This document shows positions 1 to 8,585 of a stretch of 64,000 bases of DNA, one piece after another. Source of the stretch: Mucilaginibacter_A sp050955045 (GTDB lineage: Bacteria > Bacteroidota > Bacteroidia > Sphingobacteriales > Sphingobacteriaceae). Under the pieces are notes generated by a model. That model was not told the DNA's origin. It was given only the letters and a program-made list of their open reading frames with translations, and ran no database searches. Made by a program: the position numbers and the translations under genes. The stretch is from NCBI GenBank assembly GCA_050955045.1, contig JBPBQV010000001.1, forward strand, positions 186,001 through 250,000. Reading direction: 5' to 3'. Numbering within the stretch: the stretch's first letter is position 1; every line of letters starts with the position of its first letter.

Positions 1-308
1 GAACCACTGTAAACGCCTAAAACTTCGTGCGAAGTGCTGTGATAATGATGAAAACTGTAAATGCCGTTTCGCCAGGAATTGGTCCAGTTGTTTTTAGCAA
101 AATGCTGCTCCAGCCAGCTTGCACCTGCCGCATTTTTTTCTGCAAAAGCTTGCTGATAATGCAGCAACGGATATTTGCTGTTTGGAATTACACCATCGTC
201 TTTAAAAAAGTGGGTTTCAGGTTTTACTAAATCTTCAGCCATTACTTTCCTGCCGAAAAAAGCAAAAGAAGATAAACCGAGCATCGTTAAAAATTTTGTT
301 CTGTTCAT
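1..308 (-). CDS. cupin-domain protein, YjlB-like (3' end outside window)
   Basis: The reading frame opens at ATG 308-306 and runs off the left edge, so only about 102 N-terminal residues are present. It begins MNRTKFLTMLGLSSFAFFG, which looks like a signal or twin-arginine-like leader without RR, and continues with PETHFFKDDGVIPNSKYPLL and the cupin strand YSFHHYHSTSHEVLGVYSG, whose closely spaced histidines are typical metal ligands of the YjlB-type cupins. Substrate and reaction are unknown for this family. The start codon is embedded in a copy of the dispersed repeat (AAAAGAAGTATG on the coding strand), which puts AGAAG at a ribosome-binding distance. Function call is by family resemblance only. 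Confidence 0.7.
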   Translation of the reverse strand, partial: MNRTKFLTMLGLSSFAFFGRKVMAEDLVKPETHFFKDDGVIPNSKYPLLHYQQAFAEKNAAGASWLEQHFAKNNWTNSWRNGIYSFHHYHSTSHEVLGVYSG

Positions 309-340
309 ACTTCTTTTACCTTGGTTTTTTTAGAATTATT

Positions 341-625
341 TTACAACTGCTCCAACAAATTCACTTCCATGTGTTTTTCCAGCAAGTCCTTAATAGTTTT
401 GCCCAATTCAACCATGTGTGGTGCCAGTCGGTGTTTATCCAGATGCAGCGGACTGTCCCAGTTTTCGTAAAAGAAAAAAACGTTTTTATGTTCAATATCC
501 TGGTGCAAATCATACAACAGGCAGCCTTCTTCATTTCTTACGGGTTCCAATACAGCTTCTAAAGCGGTTTTTACACGTGCTGTTTCTTCTGGTTTAGCGG
601 TTACTTTTGCAATTACGGTTAACAT
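341..625 (-). CDS. antibiotic biosynthesis monooxygenase (ABM) fold protein, YgiN-like
   Basis: A 94-residue protein starting MLTVIAKVTAKPEETARVK, the first beta strand and helix of the dimeric alpha/beta-barrel ABM fold. It continues with NEEGCLLYDLHQD and FFFYENWDSPLHLDKHRLAPH, the block with conserved E, W and H seen in small quinol monooxygenases of the YgiN type. Members act as cytoplasmic dimers on quinols or similar aromatic substrates without a cofactor; the substrate here cannot be read from sequence. It lies 32 bases upstream of the cupin gene on the same strand, so the two are probably cotranscribed. Confidence 0.8.
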   Translation of the reverse strand: MLTVIAKVTAKPEETARVKTALEAVLEPVRNEEGCLLYDLHQDIEHKNVFFFYENWDSPLHLDKHRLAPHMVELGKTIKDLLEKHMEVNLLEQL

Positions 626-711
626 TATTTTCTATTTTTAGCTTGATGGTATAAGCGTTTAAACCAAAATTGGTTTTGCAGGATGCGCATTGCAACTCAA
701 TCTGAATAGTA

Positions 712-768
712 ATGCTTCTTTTACCGGCAATTTTTCAGCAAAGAAAAAACCATGGTAAAAGAAGCATT
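712..768. repeat. inverted pair of the dispersed repeat between ABM gene and GH67 gene
   Basis: ATGCTTCTTTTACCGG at 712 and GGTAAAAGAAGCAT ending at 767 face each other across about 32 bases, so the region can fold as a stem with arms of about 12 bases. It sits in the 163-base gap between the ABM gene start (625) and the GH67 stop codon (789), downstream of GH67. A role in ending GH67 transcription is possible, but there is no U-tract outside the arms. Confidence 0.65.
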
Positions 769-788
769 AGAAAACCATTTTATCAAGA

Positions 789-2933
789 TTACCGGTACGG
801 GTTTAGATGCAGATTTTGATAATACGCCAGATCGTGTTCCGGTTTTTCATACTGAGCAGGAATTGGCAAATGCGAGAACGTTTGGTAATACAACAGGCAG
901 GCATCTTTCCAAATTCGCGCATCTTCTTCCTGTATAGCAAGCGCGTGTTTTTCTTCCCGAAACCGTTCTGCATCAACTTTAGGTTCCAGTTTATCCCAGG
1001 TTTGCTGCATTTGCCTTACCGAAGCAATTCCGCCGGAATAACGTGCAACCAGTTCATCCCATAAAGTATTGCCAGATTTCATTTTATAATCCCAAGCTAC
1101 GTGATGAAACCATAAAAGATATTCTTCCGGTGTTGTTTTAATGTTTTCAAATTGATCTTGCAGCGGCGAAAAATATTGATCCACTGCTTTGCTTCCAGTT
1201 GAGGTACGGTTAAAACCAATGCCGGCAGCATCAGCTTTGTTGTAGTAAATGGAGGTTTGATCTGCACGGCCGCCCGTAACCCATGGACCTGGACCGTAAT
1301 GAATATTCCGGCTCATTTGGTGATGCAAGCCAAGCGGTGTCATGTAATTTACCGCAACTTCTCTCGATTCCAGCATCATCTTTTTTACCGGATCAATAAA
1401 GCTTAGATCATTATTAAAAGTCATCCGCAGCCAGTCATCAGCAATAGCTGCAGAACTTAGCTCAGGATTCCAGGCCAGCTTGCCATAAGCGTACCAGTTA
1501 GATTGCGCAAAAGTATTGCCGCACCAATTAGTATCGTTACCAATATTGGCCACGCCAGCCATGCCAGAGGTTGAATGGTTTTCCAGTTTTCCTTCCACAA
1601 TTTTAGCAACGGTAGAACCTTTGCCTTGGCTATAAGTATCGGCATCCAAAACTTCTTTAAATAATGGCGCGAGGTAAACCAGGTTACTTGCAAAACCTAA
1701 GTATTCTTTAGTGATTTGAAATTCTATCATTTCCACCGTTTTTGGCATTGCGCCGAACAACGGACTAAAAGGTTCACGCGGCTGGAAATCCAGCGGGCCA
1801 TTTTTTATCTGCACAATCACGTTAGATTTAAACTGTCCGTCCAATGGTTTAAACTCAGTATAAGCTTGTTTGGTGCGATCATCCGGTACGTTTTCATCAT
1901 ACACAAAAGCCCGCCACATCACAATTCCTTGATGTGGTGCCAAAGCTTCGGCAAACATATTTGCACCATCAACGTGGTTACGACCATAATTTTGAGGTCC
2001 GGGCTGACCTTCAGAATTTGCCTTCACCAAAAATCCGCCAAAATCAGGAATATGCTGATAAACTTCATCGGTTTTATCTTTCCACCATTTCCTTACGGCC
2101 GCATCCAGCGGATCTGCTGTTTTTAAGCCGCCAATTTCTATCGGTGCACTAAATCTTGCTGTTAAAAAAACTTTGATGCCATACGGCCGGAAAGCATTGG
2201 CAAGCGCGGCCACTTTTACCAGATATTCTTTAGTAAGGATGAGCGCGTTGGCATTTACATTTGTTAAAACCGTACCATTAATGCCGATGGAAGCGTTGGC
2301 GCGTGCATAATCTATATAACGCGGAGTAATTTGCTGCGGTAAAGTTGCCCAGTTCCATAATGATTTACCAGCGTAACCGCGTTCTACAGATCCATCCAGA
2401 TTATCCCAATGGTTTAACAAACGAAGTTGGTTTTTTGGCGCATCAACAAAATTTAATGCTTTAATTGACTGTTCCGTTTGCATCAGTTTTAAAAAATGGA
2501 AAACGCCGTACAAAACACCAATATCTGTATTGGCTGCAATTACGGTAACTGTTTTTCCATTCGATTTCAAAGTTTTGATGATATATCCTTCTTTTCCGGC
2601 TTGCAGCAATGCTTCTTTTACCGGCAAATTTGCAATGAGTTTGGATGAAGCAGACGTACCAACCAGCAAAGCACCATTCATGGTTATGTTTTCTTTTTGT
2701 GGGATTCGGAGTTGTAAAAGTCCTTTTATACCGTTTGTAAGTTCGAGATGTGCAGCTGAAAGCGTTGGCGATTTTGCCGGAAATACCAATTCGGTAAGAC
2801 TACTTCTATACGCATCGTAAAAAGTCTTATTGCTCACTTTATCGTAACGAAGCCAAAGGCGATAGCCATTATCGGCACGAACCTGCACAACAAAAAACAG
2901 CAAAAAAGAAAAATAGAAAAACAACTTTTTCAT
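789..2933 (-). CDS. aguA: alpha-glucuronidase, glycoside hydrolase family 67
   Basis: A 714-residue protein, the normal size for GH67. It removes glucuronic or 4-O-methylglucuronic acid from the end of xylo-oligosaccharides. An N-terminal signal peptide (MKKLFFYFSFLLFFVVQVRA) predicts export to the periplasm. DNGYRLWLRY opens the N-terminal domain; LLNHWDNLDGSVERGYAGKS near 173-191 and KANSEGQPGP with Glu309 mark the TIM barrel, Glu309 aligning with the catalytic acid. The following WRAFVYD, LDFQPREPFSP and VEMIEFQITKEY blocks carry the candidate base residues. It is divergent from the GH10 xylanase 196 bases away, which fits a xylan-degrading pair. On the minus strand TACCTTTA about 50 bases upstream resembles a -7 box. 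Confidence 0.93.
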   Translation of the reverse strand: MKKLFFYFSFLLFFVVQVRADNGYRLWLRYDKVSNKTFYDAYRSSLTELVFPAKSPTLSAAHLELTNGIKGLLQLRIPQKENITMNGALLVGTSASSKLIANLPVKEALLQAGKEGYIIKTLKSNGKTVTVIAANTDIGVLYGVFHFLKLMQTEQSIKALNFVDAPKNQLRLLNHWDNLDGSVERGYAGKSLWNWATLPQQITPRYIDYARANASIGINGTVLTNVNANALILTKEYLVKVAALANAFRPYGIKVFLTARFSAPIEIGGLKTADPLDAAVRKWWKDKTDEVYQHIPDFGGFLVKANSEGQPGPQNYGRNHVDGANMFAEALAPHQGIVMWRAFVYDENVPDDRTKQAYTEFKPLDGQFKSNVIVQIKNGPLDFQPREPFSPLFGAMPKTVEMIEFQITKEYLGFASNLVYLAPLFKEVLDADTYSQGKGSTVAKIVEGKLENHSTSGMAGVANIGNDTNWCGNTFAQSNWYAYGKLAWNPELSSAAIADDWLRMTFNNDLSFIDPVKKMMLESREVAVNYMTPLGLHHQMSRNIHYGPGPWVTGGRADQTSIYYNKADAAGIGFNRTSTGSKAVDQYFSPLQDQFENIKTTPEEYLLWFHHVAWDYKMKSGNTLWDELVARYSGGIASVRQMQQTWDKLEPKVDAERFREEKHALAIQEEDARIWKDACLLYYQTFSHLPIPAQYEKPEHDLAYYQNLHLNPYR

Positions 2934-3129
2934 TATAGTATAATTGGTTTTTTAACGGATGTCGCCGGATGGATATCGTTTTTTAAAGGTAACATAAAAT
3001 ATAAAGGCTTAACGAAAATTAGGTGATAAAAGAAGCATCTAATAATCCCGGCCGCTGAAAATTATCTGTTTTAAAACTTTATCTTACCGATGAGGTTGCT
3101 CATAAGCCTTGTAAATCTTAATCAGCCTG

Positions 3130-4332
3130 ATGATGAACCTTCGTTTTTACTTTCAAAAAAACAAGCAATCCGTTTTAATTTTAACGTTTGCATTAATAAC
3201 AGTTTTATCCAATTGGCAATGCAAAGTAAAACGCCAAGTGGTAACCGGGGCAACTTCAACTTCAACAAAAAAAGGTTTAAAAGATTATTATAAAAACTAC
3301 TTCCCCATTGGTGTTGCCGTTAACATGGCTGCTTTAAAAGGTGCAGATTCTGTTTTGATTGTTAATGAATTTAACAGCATTACGCCAGAAAATGATATGA
3401 AGATGGGGCCGATCCACCCAAAAGAAAACGAATATAACTGGAAAAATTCAGATGCAATTGTTGATTTTGCCGTTAAAAATCATATCCGAATCCGCGGTCA
3501 TAATTTGTTATGGCATAACCAGGCACCTGCTTGGATGTTTATTGACTCTGACGGCAAACAGGTAAGCAAGGAAGTGTTACTGCAACGCTTAAAAGAACAC
3601 ATTACAACCGTAGTAAACCATTATAAGGGAAAAATTTACGCTTGGGATGTAGTAAACGAAGCCATTGATGATGATAGTACCAAATTTATGCGCAACAGTT
3701 TGTGGTACAAAATCTGCGGAGATGATTTTATACCAAAAGCTTTTGAATACGCTCATGCTGCCGATCCAAAAGCGGCTTTGTATTACAACGATTACAACAG
3801 CGAGCAACCGGCAAAAAGAGAGAAGATTTATAAACTTTTAAAAAATTTGGTAGATGCAAAAGTGCCAATTACAGGCGTTGGTTTGCAGGGACACTGGAAA
3901 CTGAACGATCCGACACCGGAATTACTTCGCAAAGCTTTGGATGAGTATTCTTCTTTAGGATTAAAAATTCAGATTACAGAACTGGATATTACGATCAGGA
4001 CTTTTAGGCCACGGCCAAATCCTGCCACTGCCGGCGTAGTTGCAAGTACGCCAACTCCTGATCTTGGTTTAACGCCAGAACTTGCGCAAAAACAAGCTGA
4101 TCAATACAAAATGGTGTTTGATATTTTCAGGCAATACAAAAAAGTAATTACCAACGTTACTTTTTGGAATTTATCCGATAAATACAGCTGGCTCGATTTC
4201 AGAGGCGGCGGATTAGCCGGAGGTGCAGCAGCCGGAGAAACTACCAGCAGAACGGTACGAAAAGCTTATCCTTTATTGTTTGATGAAAATTTACAGCGTA
4301 AAAAAGCATACTGGTCGGTGGTAAATTTCTAA
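3130..4332 (+). CDS. endo-1,4-beta-xylanase, glycoside hydrolase family 10
   Basis: A 400-residue protein that cleaves internal beta-1,4 bonds in xylan with retention of configuration. GH10 signatures are plain: RGHNLLWHNQAPAW (about 122-135), AWDVVNEAIDD with acid/base Glu177, and QITELDITIR with nucleophile Glu284. The N-terminus has a hydrophobic stretch (about 13-28) followed by Cys31; the sequence before the Cys is a poor lipobox, so membrane anchoring is uncertain. Two ATGs (3130, 3133) are possible starts and neither has a clear Shine-Dalgarno site. An insertion rich in Pro/Ala/Thr (about 296-313) follows the nucleophile strand. The 3' end overlaps the convergent ndpA stop by four bases. 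Confidence 0.93.
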   Translation: MMNLRFYFQKNKQSVLILTFALITVLSNWQCKVKRQVVTGATSTSTKKGLKDYYKNYFPIGVAVNMAALKGADSVLIVNEFNSITPENDMKMGPIHPKENEYNWKNSDAIVDFAVKNHIRIRGHNLLWHNQAPAWMFIDSDGKQVSKEVLLQRLKEHITTVVNHYKGKIYAWDVVNEAIDDDSTKFMRNSLWYKICGDDFIPKAFEYAHAADPKAALYYNDYNSEQPAKREKIYKLLKNLVDAKVPITGVGLQGHWKLNDPTPELLRKALDEYSSLGLKIQITELDITIRTFRPRPNPATAGVVASTPTPDLGLTPELAQKQADQYKMVFDIFRQYKKVITNVTFWNLSDKYSWLDFRGGGLAGGAAAGETTSRTVRKAYPLLFDENLQRKKAYWSVVNF

Positions 4333-5384
4333 GCTTCTTCCTTGAAATAAAGCTTGTAAAAATTCATGCCTTTATCATCATCAAAACCTTTTTCTACCAG
4401 TTCTTTACGGCCATGAATGTACACATGGAAGTTTTTATCCAGCTTTAAAATGCTTTTATAAACACGAGATTGTTTTTTGACAGCCGCATCAGAAATATCA
4501 AAAGAATCCTGGATTGGCGTTTCAAATTCTTCTTCAAAGCTCTTTTTATAACCCAAAAATGAAGCGATTCCCTGTTCGTTGCCGATCACTTCATTGGAAA
4601 ATTCTTTCAAATCGAACTTTTCATTCTCTTTAAAATAATTCATGGATTTGTTCAGCAAATCAATTTTATCTGCTTTGGAAACTTCAAATTCCGTGTCTAA
4701 TTTATTGGTTACAAAACTTTTGTAAACGCCCAAAACCTGCTGCGTCTGGTTATAATTATCGTTCAGGATTTTCAGTTTCAGGAAATCATCTTTCCAATAA
4801 ACTGCTTCCGTATTTCGATTGGTTTGATCGATCACGGCAACCTGAAAACCTGCCTCTTTTTCGGTATTGAAAATCAAACAACCTTTATCCAGTTTGCTGA
4901 TGTTGATTGCTTCCTGCTCGTAACTCAACCCAAAACCGCTTTGCTGCGGAAAAACTTTTAAATAAGTTTCTTTTGTTTCGGATTTAAAAATACCAACTGC
5001 ATCCAGCAACTCGCCGTCCAGCTGCACGTTTTTAAAAGAAGCGACATACATTTCGCCTGATTTAATTTTTGGATGATTGGAAACATCGTATAAATGCTTG
5101 GCCAGCTGCTCGCTGTTTTGGTGGAAATTTTCAGGTTGATCAAAAATATCGGATACGAAATGATAAACTTCGTTCAGGTTTAAATCTCCGCTGGAATGAT
5201 GCAGGCGATAGCGTTCGTTTACCTTTTCATATGGACTTAAAAAATACTGCATCAACAGTTTGTTCAGCGTTTCATCCAGTTCCGGAACAGGCGCTTCCGA
5301 TAAAACATAAAATTCATCCTGTAATTTATTGCCCACACGATGGATGGAAAGTTGCGTAAGGGAAGCTTCAAAAAAAGAGATCAT
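4329..5384 (-). CDS. nucleoid-associated protein, NdpA/YejK family
   Basis: A 351-residue cytoplasmic protein, close to the usual NdpA length. The family binds the nucleoid; its molecular activity is poorly known. Recognition rests on the N-terminal pattern ending LNKLLMQYFLSPYEK, on ASFKNVQLDGELLDAVGIFKSE in the middle and on the C-terminal block KSILKLDKNFHVYIHGRKE followed by KGMNFYKLYF. The start codon ATG 5384-5382 directly follows a GCTGTTTTT copy of the dispersed repeat on the coding strand, so the repeat supplies the bases just before the ATG and there is no purine-rich ribosome site there. The gene is convergent with the xylanase. Confidence 0.8.
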   Translation of the reverse strand: MISFFEASLTQLSIHRVGNKLQDEFYVLSEAPVPELDETLNKLLMQYFLSPYEKVNERYRLHHSSGDLNLNEVYHFVSDIFDQPENFHQNSEQLAKHLYDVSNHPKIKSGEMYVASFKNVQLDGELLDAVGIFKSETKETYLKVFPQQSGFGLSYEQEAINISKLDKGCLIFNTEKEAGFQVAVIDQTNRNTEAVYWKDDFLKLKILNDNYNQTQQVLGVYKSFVTNKLDTEFEVSKADKIDLLNKSMNYFKENEKFDLKEFSNEVIGNEQGIASFLGYKKSFEEEFETPIQDSFDISDAAVKKQSRVYKSILKLDKNFHVYIHGRKELVEKGFDDDKGMNFYKLYFKEEA

Positions 5385-5439
5385 AAAAACAGCATTTGGG
5401 CTGCGAAGTTAGGAGTTGTATTGTGTTAATGAATAGGAA

Positions 5440-5476
5440 ATTACATTGTAATACTTTTCTATTCCTGTTACATTTG
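5440..5476 (+). promoter_or_regulatory. higBA promoter and probable HigA operator
   Basis: A perfect 13-base palindrome ATTACATTGTAAT lies at 5440-5452. It overlaps TTG (5446-5448), which stands 20 bases before TACATTTG (5469-5476), matching the Bacteroidota -33 TTG / -7 TAnnTTTG promoter. HigA antitoxins usually bind short palindromes of this kind across their own promoter, so autorepression is a reasonable inference. The higB ATG is only three bases after the -7 box, which would make the transcript leaderless or nearly so. Confidence 0.6.
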
Positions 5477-5479
5477 TAT

Positions 5480-5758
5480 ATGATCGCAACGATACGTCAT
5501 AAGGGTCTTCGGCTTTATTTTGAAGAAGGCAACGGCGCAAAGTTGCCTCATATTCAATTAAAGAAAATTGCTCGGATTCTTACGGCAATAGATGCTATTT
5601 TATCAGAAGACGATATTAAAGCTTTAGGTTACGGCGTTCATAAATTATCAGGAAATCTGAAAGATTTTTGGTCAATAACTGTAAGCGGCAATTATCGTAT
5701 TATCTTTCGTTTTGAAGCAGGCGAAGTCTTTGATGTGGATTATTTAGATTATCATTAA
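5480..5758 (+). CDS. higB: HigB-type toxin, RelE/ParE superfamily mRNA interferase
   Basis: A 92-residue protein starting MIATIRHKGLRLYFEEGNGA and ending FWSITVSGNYRIIFRFE then DVDYLDYH, a close match to the host-inhibition-of-growth B (HigB) family. These toxins cleave mRNA on the ribosome. The ATG at 5480 is chosen because the family starts here and because an upstream -7 box excludes earlier starts in the frame (the open frame extends back to 5396). Ten bases separate its stop from higA, so the pair forms one operon with the toxin first, the normal order for higBA. Confidence 0.9.
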   Translation: MIATIRHKGLRLYFEEGNGAKLPHIQLKKIARILTAIDAILSEDDIKALGYGVHKLSGNLKDFWSITVSGNYRIIFRFEAGEVFDVDYLDYH

Positions 5759-5768
5759 GAAAAAACTT

Positions 5769-6068
5769 ATGTTGAAAAGAGGATTACAACCACCACATCC
5801 GGGGGAAATATTAAAGGAAATGTTTATTAACGAACGTAAACTGACAATTACAGAAGTTGCCAAAGGTTTAAAAATTACCAGAAGCAATCTATCTTCTGTA
5901 ATTAACGGACATTTAAAAATCACGCCGCAATTGGCAGTTAAACTTTCAGAAGCTTTTGGTAATTCTGCTCAGTTTTGGATTAACCTACAAAATAATTATG
6001 AGTTGTGGCACGCTGAAAAAAAAGTTAATCGTGCAGATATTATTCATTTTGATTTGATTGCTGTTTAA
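5769..6068 (+). CDS. higA: HigA-type antitoxin, XRE-family DNA-binding protein
   Basis: A 99-residue protein beginning MLKRGLQPPHPGEILKEMFI, the typical HigA opening, followed by a helix-turn-helix (LTITEVAKGLKITRSNLSSV, INGHLKITPQLAVKLSEAFG) and the AQFWINLQNNYELWHA block. It neutralises HigB by direct binding and represses the operon through its helix-turn-helix. It follows higB by ten bases. The palindrome at 5440-5452 is the likely operator. Confidence 0.92.
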   Translation: MLKRGLQPPHPGEILKEMFINERKLTITEVAKGLKITRSNLSSVINGHLKITPQLAVKLSEAFGNSAQFWINLQNNYELWHAEKKVNRADIIHFDLIAV

Positions 6069-6157
6069 TTACTAAATATGAAAACCGTTTTTAATTATAA
6101 TACTGCAATTGCTTTACAATAAAATTATCATAAGTAGTTTTCAAATAGATTTAAGAT

Positions 6158-7021
6158 TCACACCAATGTATTCAAATTTTCCTCAATATGTTTTTTCGCC
6201 TGTTTCTGGAAATCTTCTGGGGTTAAACCGGTGTGATTTTTAAAAAAACGACTAAAGTACGGCCGGTCTGTAAAACCCAATTGGTAAGCAATTTCCTTGA
6301 TCGTGTTTTTACTATGGATAATTTGGCGTTTGGCTTCCATTACAATCCGGTCGTGGATTAATTGCATCGCGGTTTTGTCCAGTTTTTCTTTCAAAATCTG
6401 ATTCAAACGCTTGGAACTGATACCTAGTTTATCGGCATAAAAACCCACATTGCGTTCCTGCTGATAATGTGTTTCCAGTAATAGCATCAGTTCGTAAACG
6501 CGTTTTTGGTTAATATCCTGATCAGTAAATTCCTGCTCTTTAATGCGGATCAGGTTCAGCAAAAACACTTTTAATAACGCTTTCAGGATCACAAAACTGC
6601 TGTCTGTTTTCTGGTATTCGGTTTCCAGCAAAGTATAAATGGGCTGTAAGGAAGCGGCGATTTCTGCTGATAAATGCAAACAGGAGTATTCGCCCTGCAC
6701 ATTAAACATCTTGAAAACATCCAGCGAAAACTCCTTAATATCATCCTCCAGAAAATCACGCTTAAAAGAAATCAGCACACCGTTTTTACCGGCTTTATTC
6801 AGTTGATGCACACGATACGGCGGAAGCAAGTAAACCCAATCGCCTTTTAAAGCATATTTGTGGTCTTTCAGCGTATGCAAGGCGTTTTCGTTTTTCAACC
6901 ACAAAATCTCGAAAAACTCTTTCCGGCTGGGATCATTTAAGTAGCTGGGCGGACAATTATCCAAATGCCGGATGTAGAGTTTGGTATGTTGCAGTTCGTT
7001 ACTTAATTTTTCGGCTGTCAT
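6158..7021 (-). CDS. AraC-family transcriptional regulator
   Basis: A 287-residue cytoplasmic DNA-binding protein. The N-terminal 170 residues look like a cupin-type ligand-binding half (GDWVYLLPPYRVHQLNKAGK, VLISFKRDFL). The C-terminal 100 residues carry both AraC helix-turn-helix motifs: VGFYADKLGISSKRLNQILK and NTIKEIAYQLGFTDRPYFSR, followed by FFKNHTGLTPEDFQKQ. The ligand is unknown. The gene is convergent with higBA (89 bases) and divergent from hxlBA (272 bases); control of hxlBA is possible from position only. Confidence 0.88.
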   Translation of the reverse strand: MTAEKLSNELQHTKLYIRHLDNCPPSYLNDPSRKEFFEILWLKNENALHTLKDHKYALKGDWVYLLPPYRVHQLNKAGKNGVLISFKRDFLEDDIKEFSLDVFKMFNVQGEYSCLHLSAEIAASLQPIYTLLETEYQKTDSSFVILKALLKVFLLNLIRIKEQEFTDQDINQKRVYELMLLLETHYQQERNVGFYADKLGISSKRLNQILKEKLDKTAMQLIHDRIVMEAKRQIIHSKNTIKEIAYQLGFTDRPYFSRFFKNHTGLTPEDFQKQAKKHIEENLNTLV

Positions 7022-7040
7022 TTAATTCGTTGTGTTTACT

Positions 7041-7067
7041 GTCATTTCGACCAAAGGGAGAAATGAC
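7041..7067. repeat. short inverted repeat, REP-like intergenic element
   Basis: GTCATTTC and GAAATGAC flank an 11-base loop between the araC-type gene and hxlB. The left arm GTCATTTCGAC recurs at 60680 with a different continuation, so this is probably a member of an extragenic palindrome family common in this phylum. It is distinct from the RCTTCTTTTA family. Confidence 0.6.
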
Positions 7068-7232
7068 AAAGATTATGGCTTCTCAAAAGTAAAAACATCA
7101 TCGTTACAATCGTTTGGCAATTATTGAAATTAGCTTCTCATCCCACAACACATGCTTCTTTTATGGCATAAATTACATTGTGGCAACCAAAGTTTCCAAA
7201 TAGTCCAACACAACAGGCTAAAAGTATAACGG

Positions 7233-7259
7233 TTGGTTTTTAGGTTGAACTTACCTTTG
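7233..7259 (+). promoter_or_regulatory. predicted hxlBA promoter
   Basis: TACCTTTG at 7252-7259 is an exact TAnnTTTG -7 box, with TTG at 7233-7235 sixteen bases earlier, slightly short of the usual spacing. The predicted transcript would start near 7263, leaving a leader of about 30 bases before the hxlB GTG codon. Confidence 0.45.
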
Positions 7260-7293
7260 ACATAGATTTTCAGATCAATCAAAAACAAAAATT

Positions 7294-7884
7294 GTGGCGA
7301 TAAAAGAAGCAAACCTAATAGAAACTGCAGCAGATGTACAGGCAAACCTGCAACTGATTTTGGAAGAAAACCAGCAGCTTGCTGCAAAACTGCCTTATGA
7401 TCAGGTGGCGGCGATTTTACCTTTCATCACACAGGCAGAACGAGTTTTTGTAATTGGTGCAGGCCGTTCGGGATTATCTTTACGTTCGGCAGCCATGCGT
7501 TTGATGCACTTGGGTTTAACGGTTTTCGTTGCCGGCGAAACTACTACGCCAGCGATCAAAAAAGGTGATCTGCTGATCGCTGCTTCCGGTTCCGGAACGA
7601 CAAGTACCATTGTTACCGCAGCGAAAAAAGCTATTGGTGCCGGTGCACAGGTTATTGCTTTCTCAACTACAGACCAATCGCCGCTGGCAGAACTGGCAAC
7701 AAAACTGGTTCTTGTTCCAGCTCAGCAAAAACAAGATCATGGCGCAACAGTTTCTAAACAATATGCAGGTAGTTTATTTGAACAATTTATTTTGCTGATC
7801 ACGGATGCCATCTTTCAAACGTTGTGGAAACTGGATGGCACGCCTGCGGAAGAATTGTGGAAACGCCATGCCAACTTAGAATAA
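7294..7884 (+). CDS. hxlB: 6-phospho-3-hexuloisomerase (SIS domain)
   Basis: A 196-residue SIS-fold enzyme that isomerises 3-hexulose 6-phosphate to fructose 6-phosphate, the second RuMP-pathway step. Sugar-phosphate site motifs are RVFVIGAGRSGLSLRSAAMR, LIAASGSGTTSTIV and YAGSLFEQFILLITDA. The start is GTG at 7294, giving MAIKEANLIE; no ATG fits upstream or near, and the first codons are themselves a copy of the dispersed repeat. It is followed 46 bases later by hxlA, so the pair makes a complete formaldehyde-fixing module that can also run backward to give ribulose 5-phosphate. Confidence 0.92.
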   Translation: MAIKEANLIETAADVQANLQLILEENQQLAAKLPYDQVAAILPFITQAERVFVIGAGRSGLSLRSAAMRLMHLGLTVFVAGETTTPAIKKGDLLIAASGSGTTSTIVTAAKKAIGAGAQVIAFSTTDQSPLAELATKLVLVPAQQKQDHGATVSKQYAGSLFEQFILLITDAIFQTLWKLDGTPAEELWKRHANLE

Positions 7885-7930
7885 ATACAAGCTAACAAAT
7901 AGATTACTAAATATATAAATACAAATAAAA

Positions 7931-8563
7931 ATGGCAAGATTACAAGTTGCAATCGACTTATTAACTACTGAAGATGCTTTGGCCCTAGCTGCAAAAGTGG
8001 CTCCTTATGTAGATATTATTGAATTGGGTACGCCGCTGATCAAAAACATGGGATCGGCTGTGATTACGGCAATGAAAAAAGCACATCCGGATAAAATAGT
8101 TTTTGCTGATTTAAAAACAGCTGATGCTGGTGAACTGGAAGCAGATATCGCTTTTAAAGCTGGTGCAGATTTGGTTACCGTAATGGGTGCAGCCGGAAAT
8201 GCTACAATTATTGGTGCCGTAAAAGCTGCAAAAGCACATAACAAAGGTGTTGTGGTTGATACAATCGGTTATCATGACCGCGTAGCACGTGCACAGGAAG
8301 TGACAAAATTAGGTGTGGAATTTGTGGAATTACACGCTGGTTTGGATGAGCAATGGGCAGAAGGTTATTCTATCCAGGTTTTGATTGATGAAGCTGCACG
8401 CGCAGGCGTTCCGGTTTCTATTGCTGGTGGTGTAAACATTAACAACATTGCCGCTGTAATTAAAGCTGGTGCAACTGTTGCGGTTGCTGGTGCAGCAATA
8501 TACAGTGCAGAAGATCCTGCTGCTGCTGCAAAAGCATTGCGCGAAGCAATTGATGCTGCATAA
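7931..8563 (+). CDS. hxlA: 3-hexulose-6-phosphate synthase
   Basis: A 210-residue (beta/alpha)8 enzyme of the orotidine-decarboxylase-like superfamily. It joins formaldehyde to ribulose 5-phosphate, or releases formaldehyde in reverse. Motifs include MARLQVAIDLL, DIIELGTPLIKNMG, FADLKTADAGELEADIAFKAGAD, VDTIGYHDR and VSIAGGVNINNIAAVIKAGA, all typical of HPS. It is the second gene of the hxlBA operon and is followed by a strong terminator. The order isomerase-then-synthase is the reverse of the Bacillus operon. Confidence 0.94.
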   Translation: MARLQVAIDLLTTEDALALAAKVAPYVDIIELGTPLIKNMGSAVITAMKKAHPDKIVFADLKTADAGELEADIAFKAGADLVTVMGAAGNATIIGAVKAAKAHNKGVVVDTIGYHDRVARAQEVTKLGVEFVELHAGLDEQWAEGYSIQVLIDEAARAGVPVSIAGGVNINNIAAVIKAGATVAVAGAAIYSAEDPAAAAKALREAIDAA

Positions 8564-8585
8564 TTTCAACAGTTTTTTATTTAAT

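Noticed and set aside
752..937. 61-codon plus-strand ORF starting MVKEALENHF
   Set aside because: Its start is a repeat copy and the rest is antisense to the C-terminus of GH67.
1716..2126. 136-codon plus-strand ORF inside the GH67 gene
   Set aside because: It is antisense to a clearly conserved catalytic domain and its translation has no domain features.
7130..7387. 85-codon minus-strand ORF ahead of hxlB
   Set aside because: It overlaps the promoter and N-terminus of hxlB on the other strand and encodes no recognisable protein.
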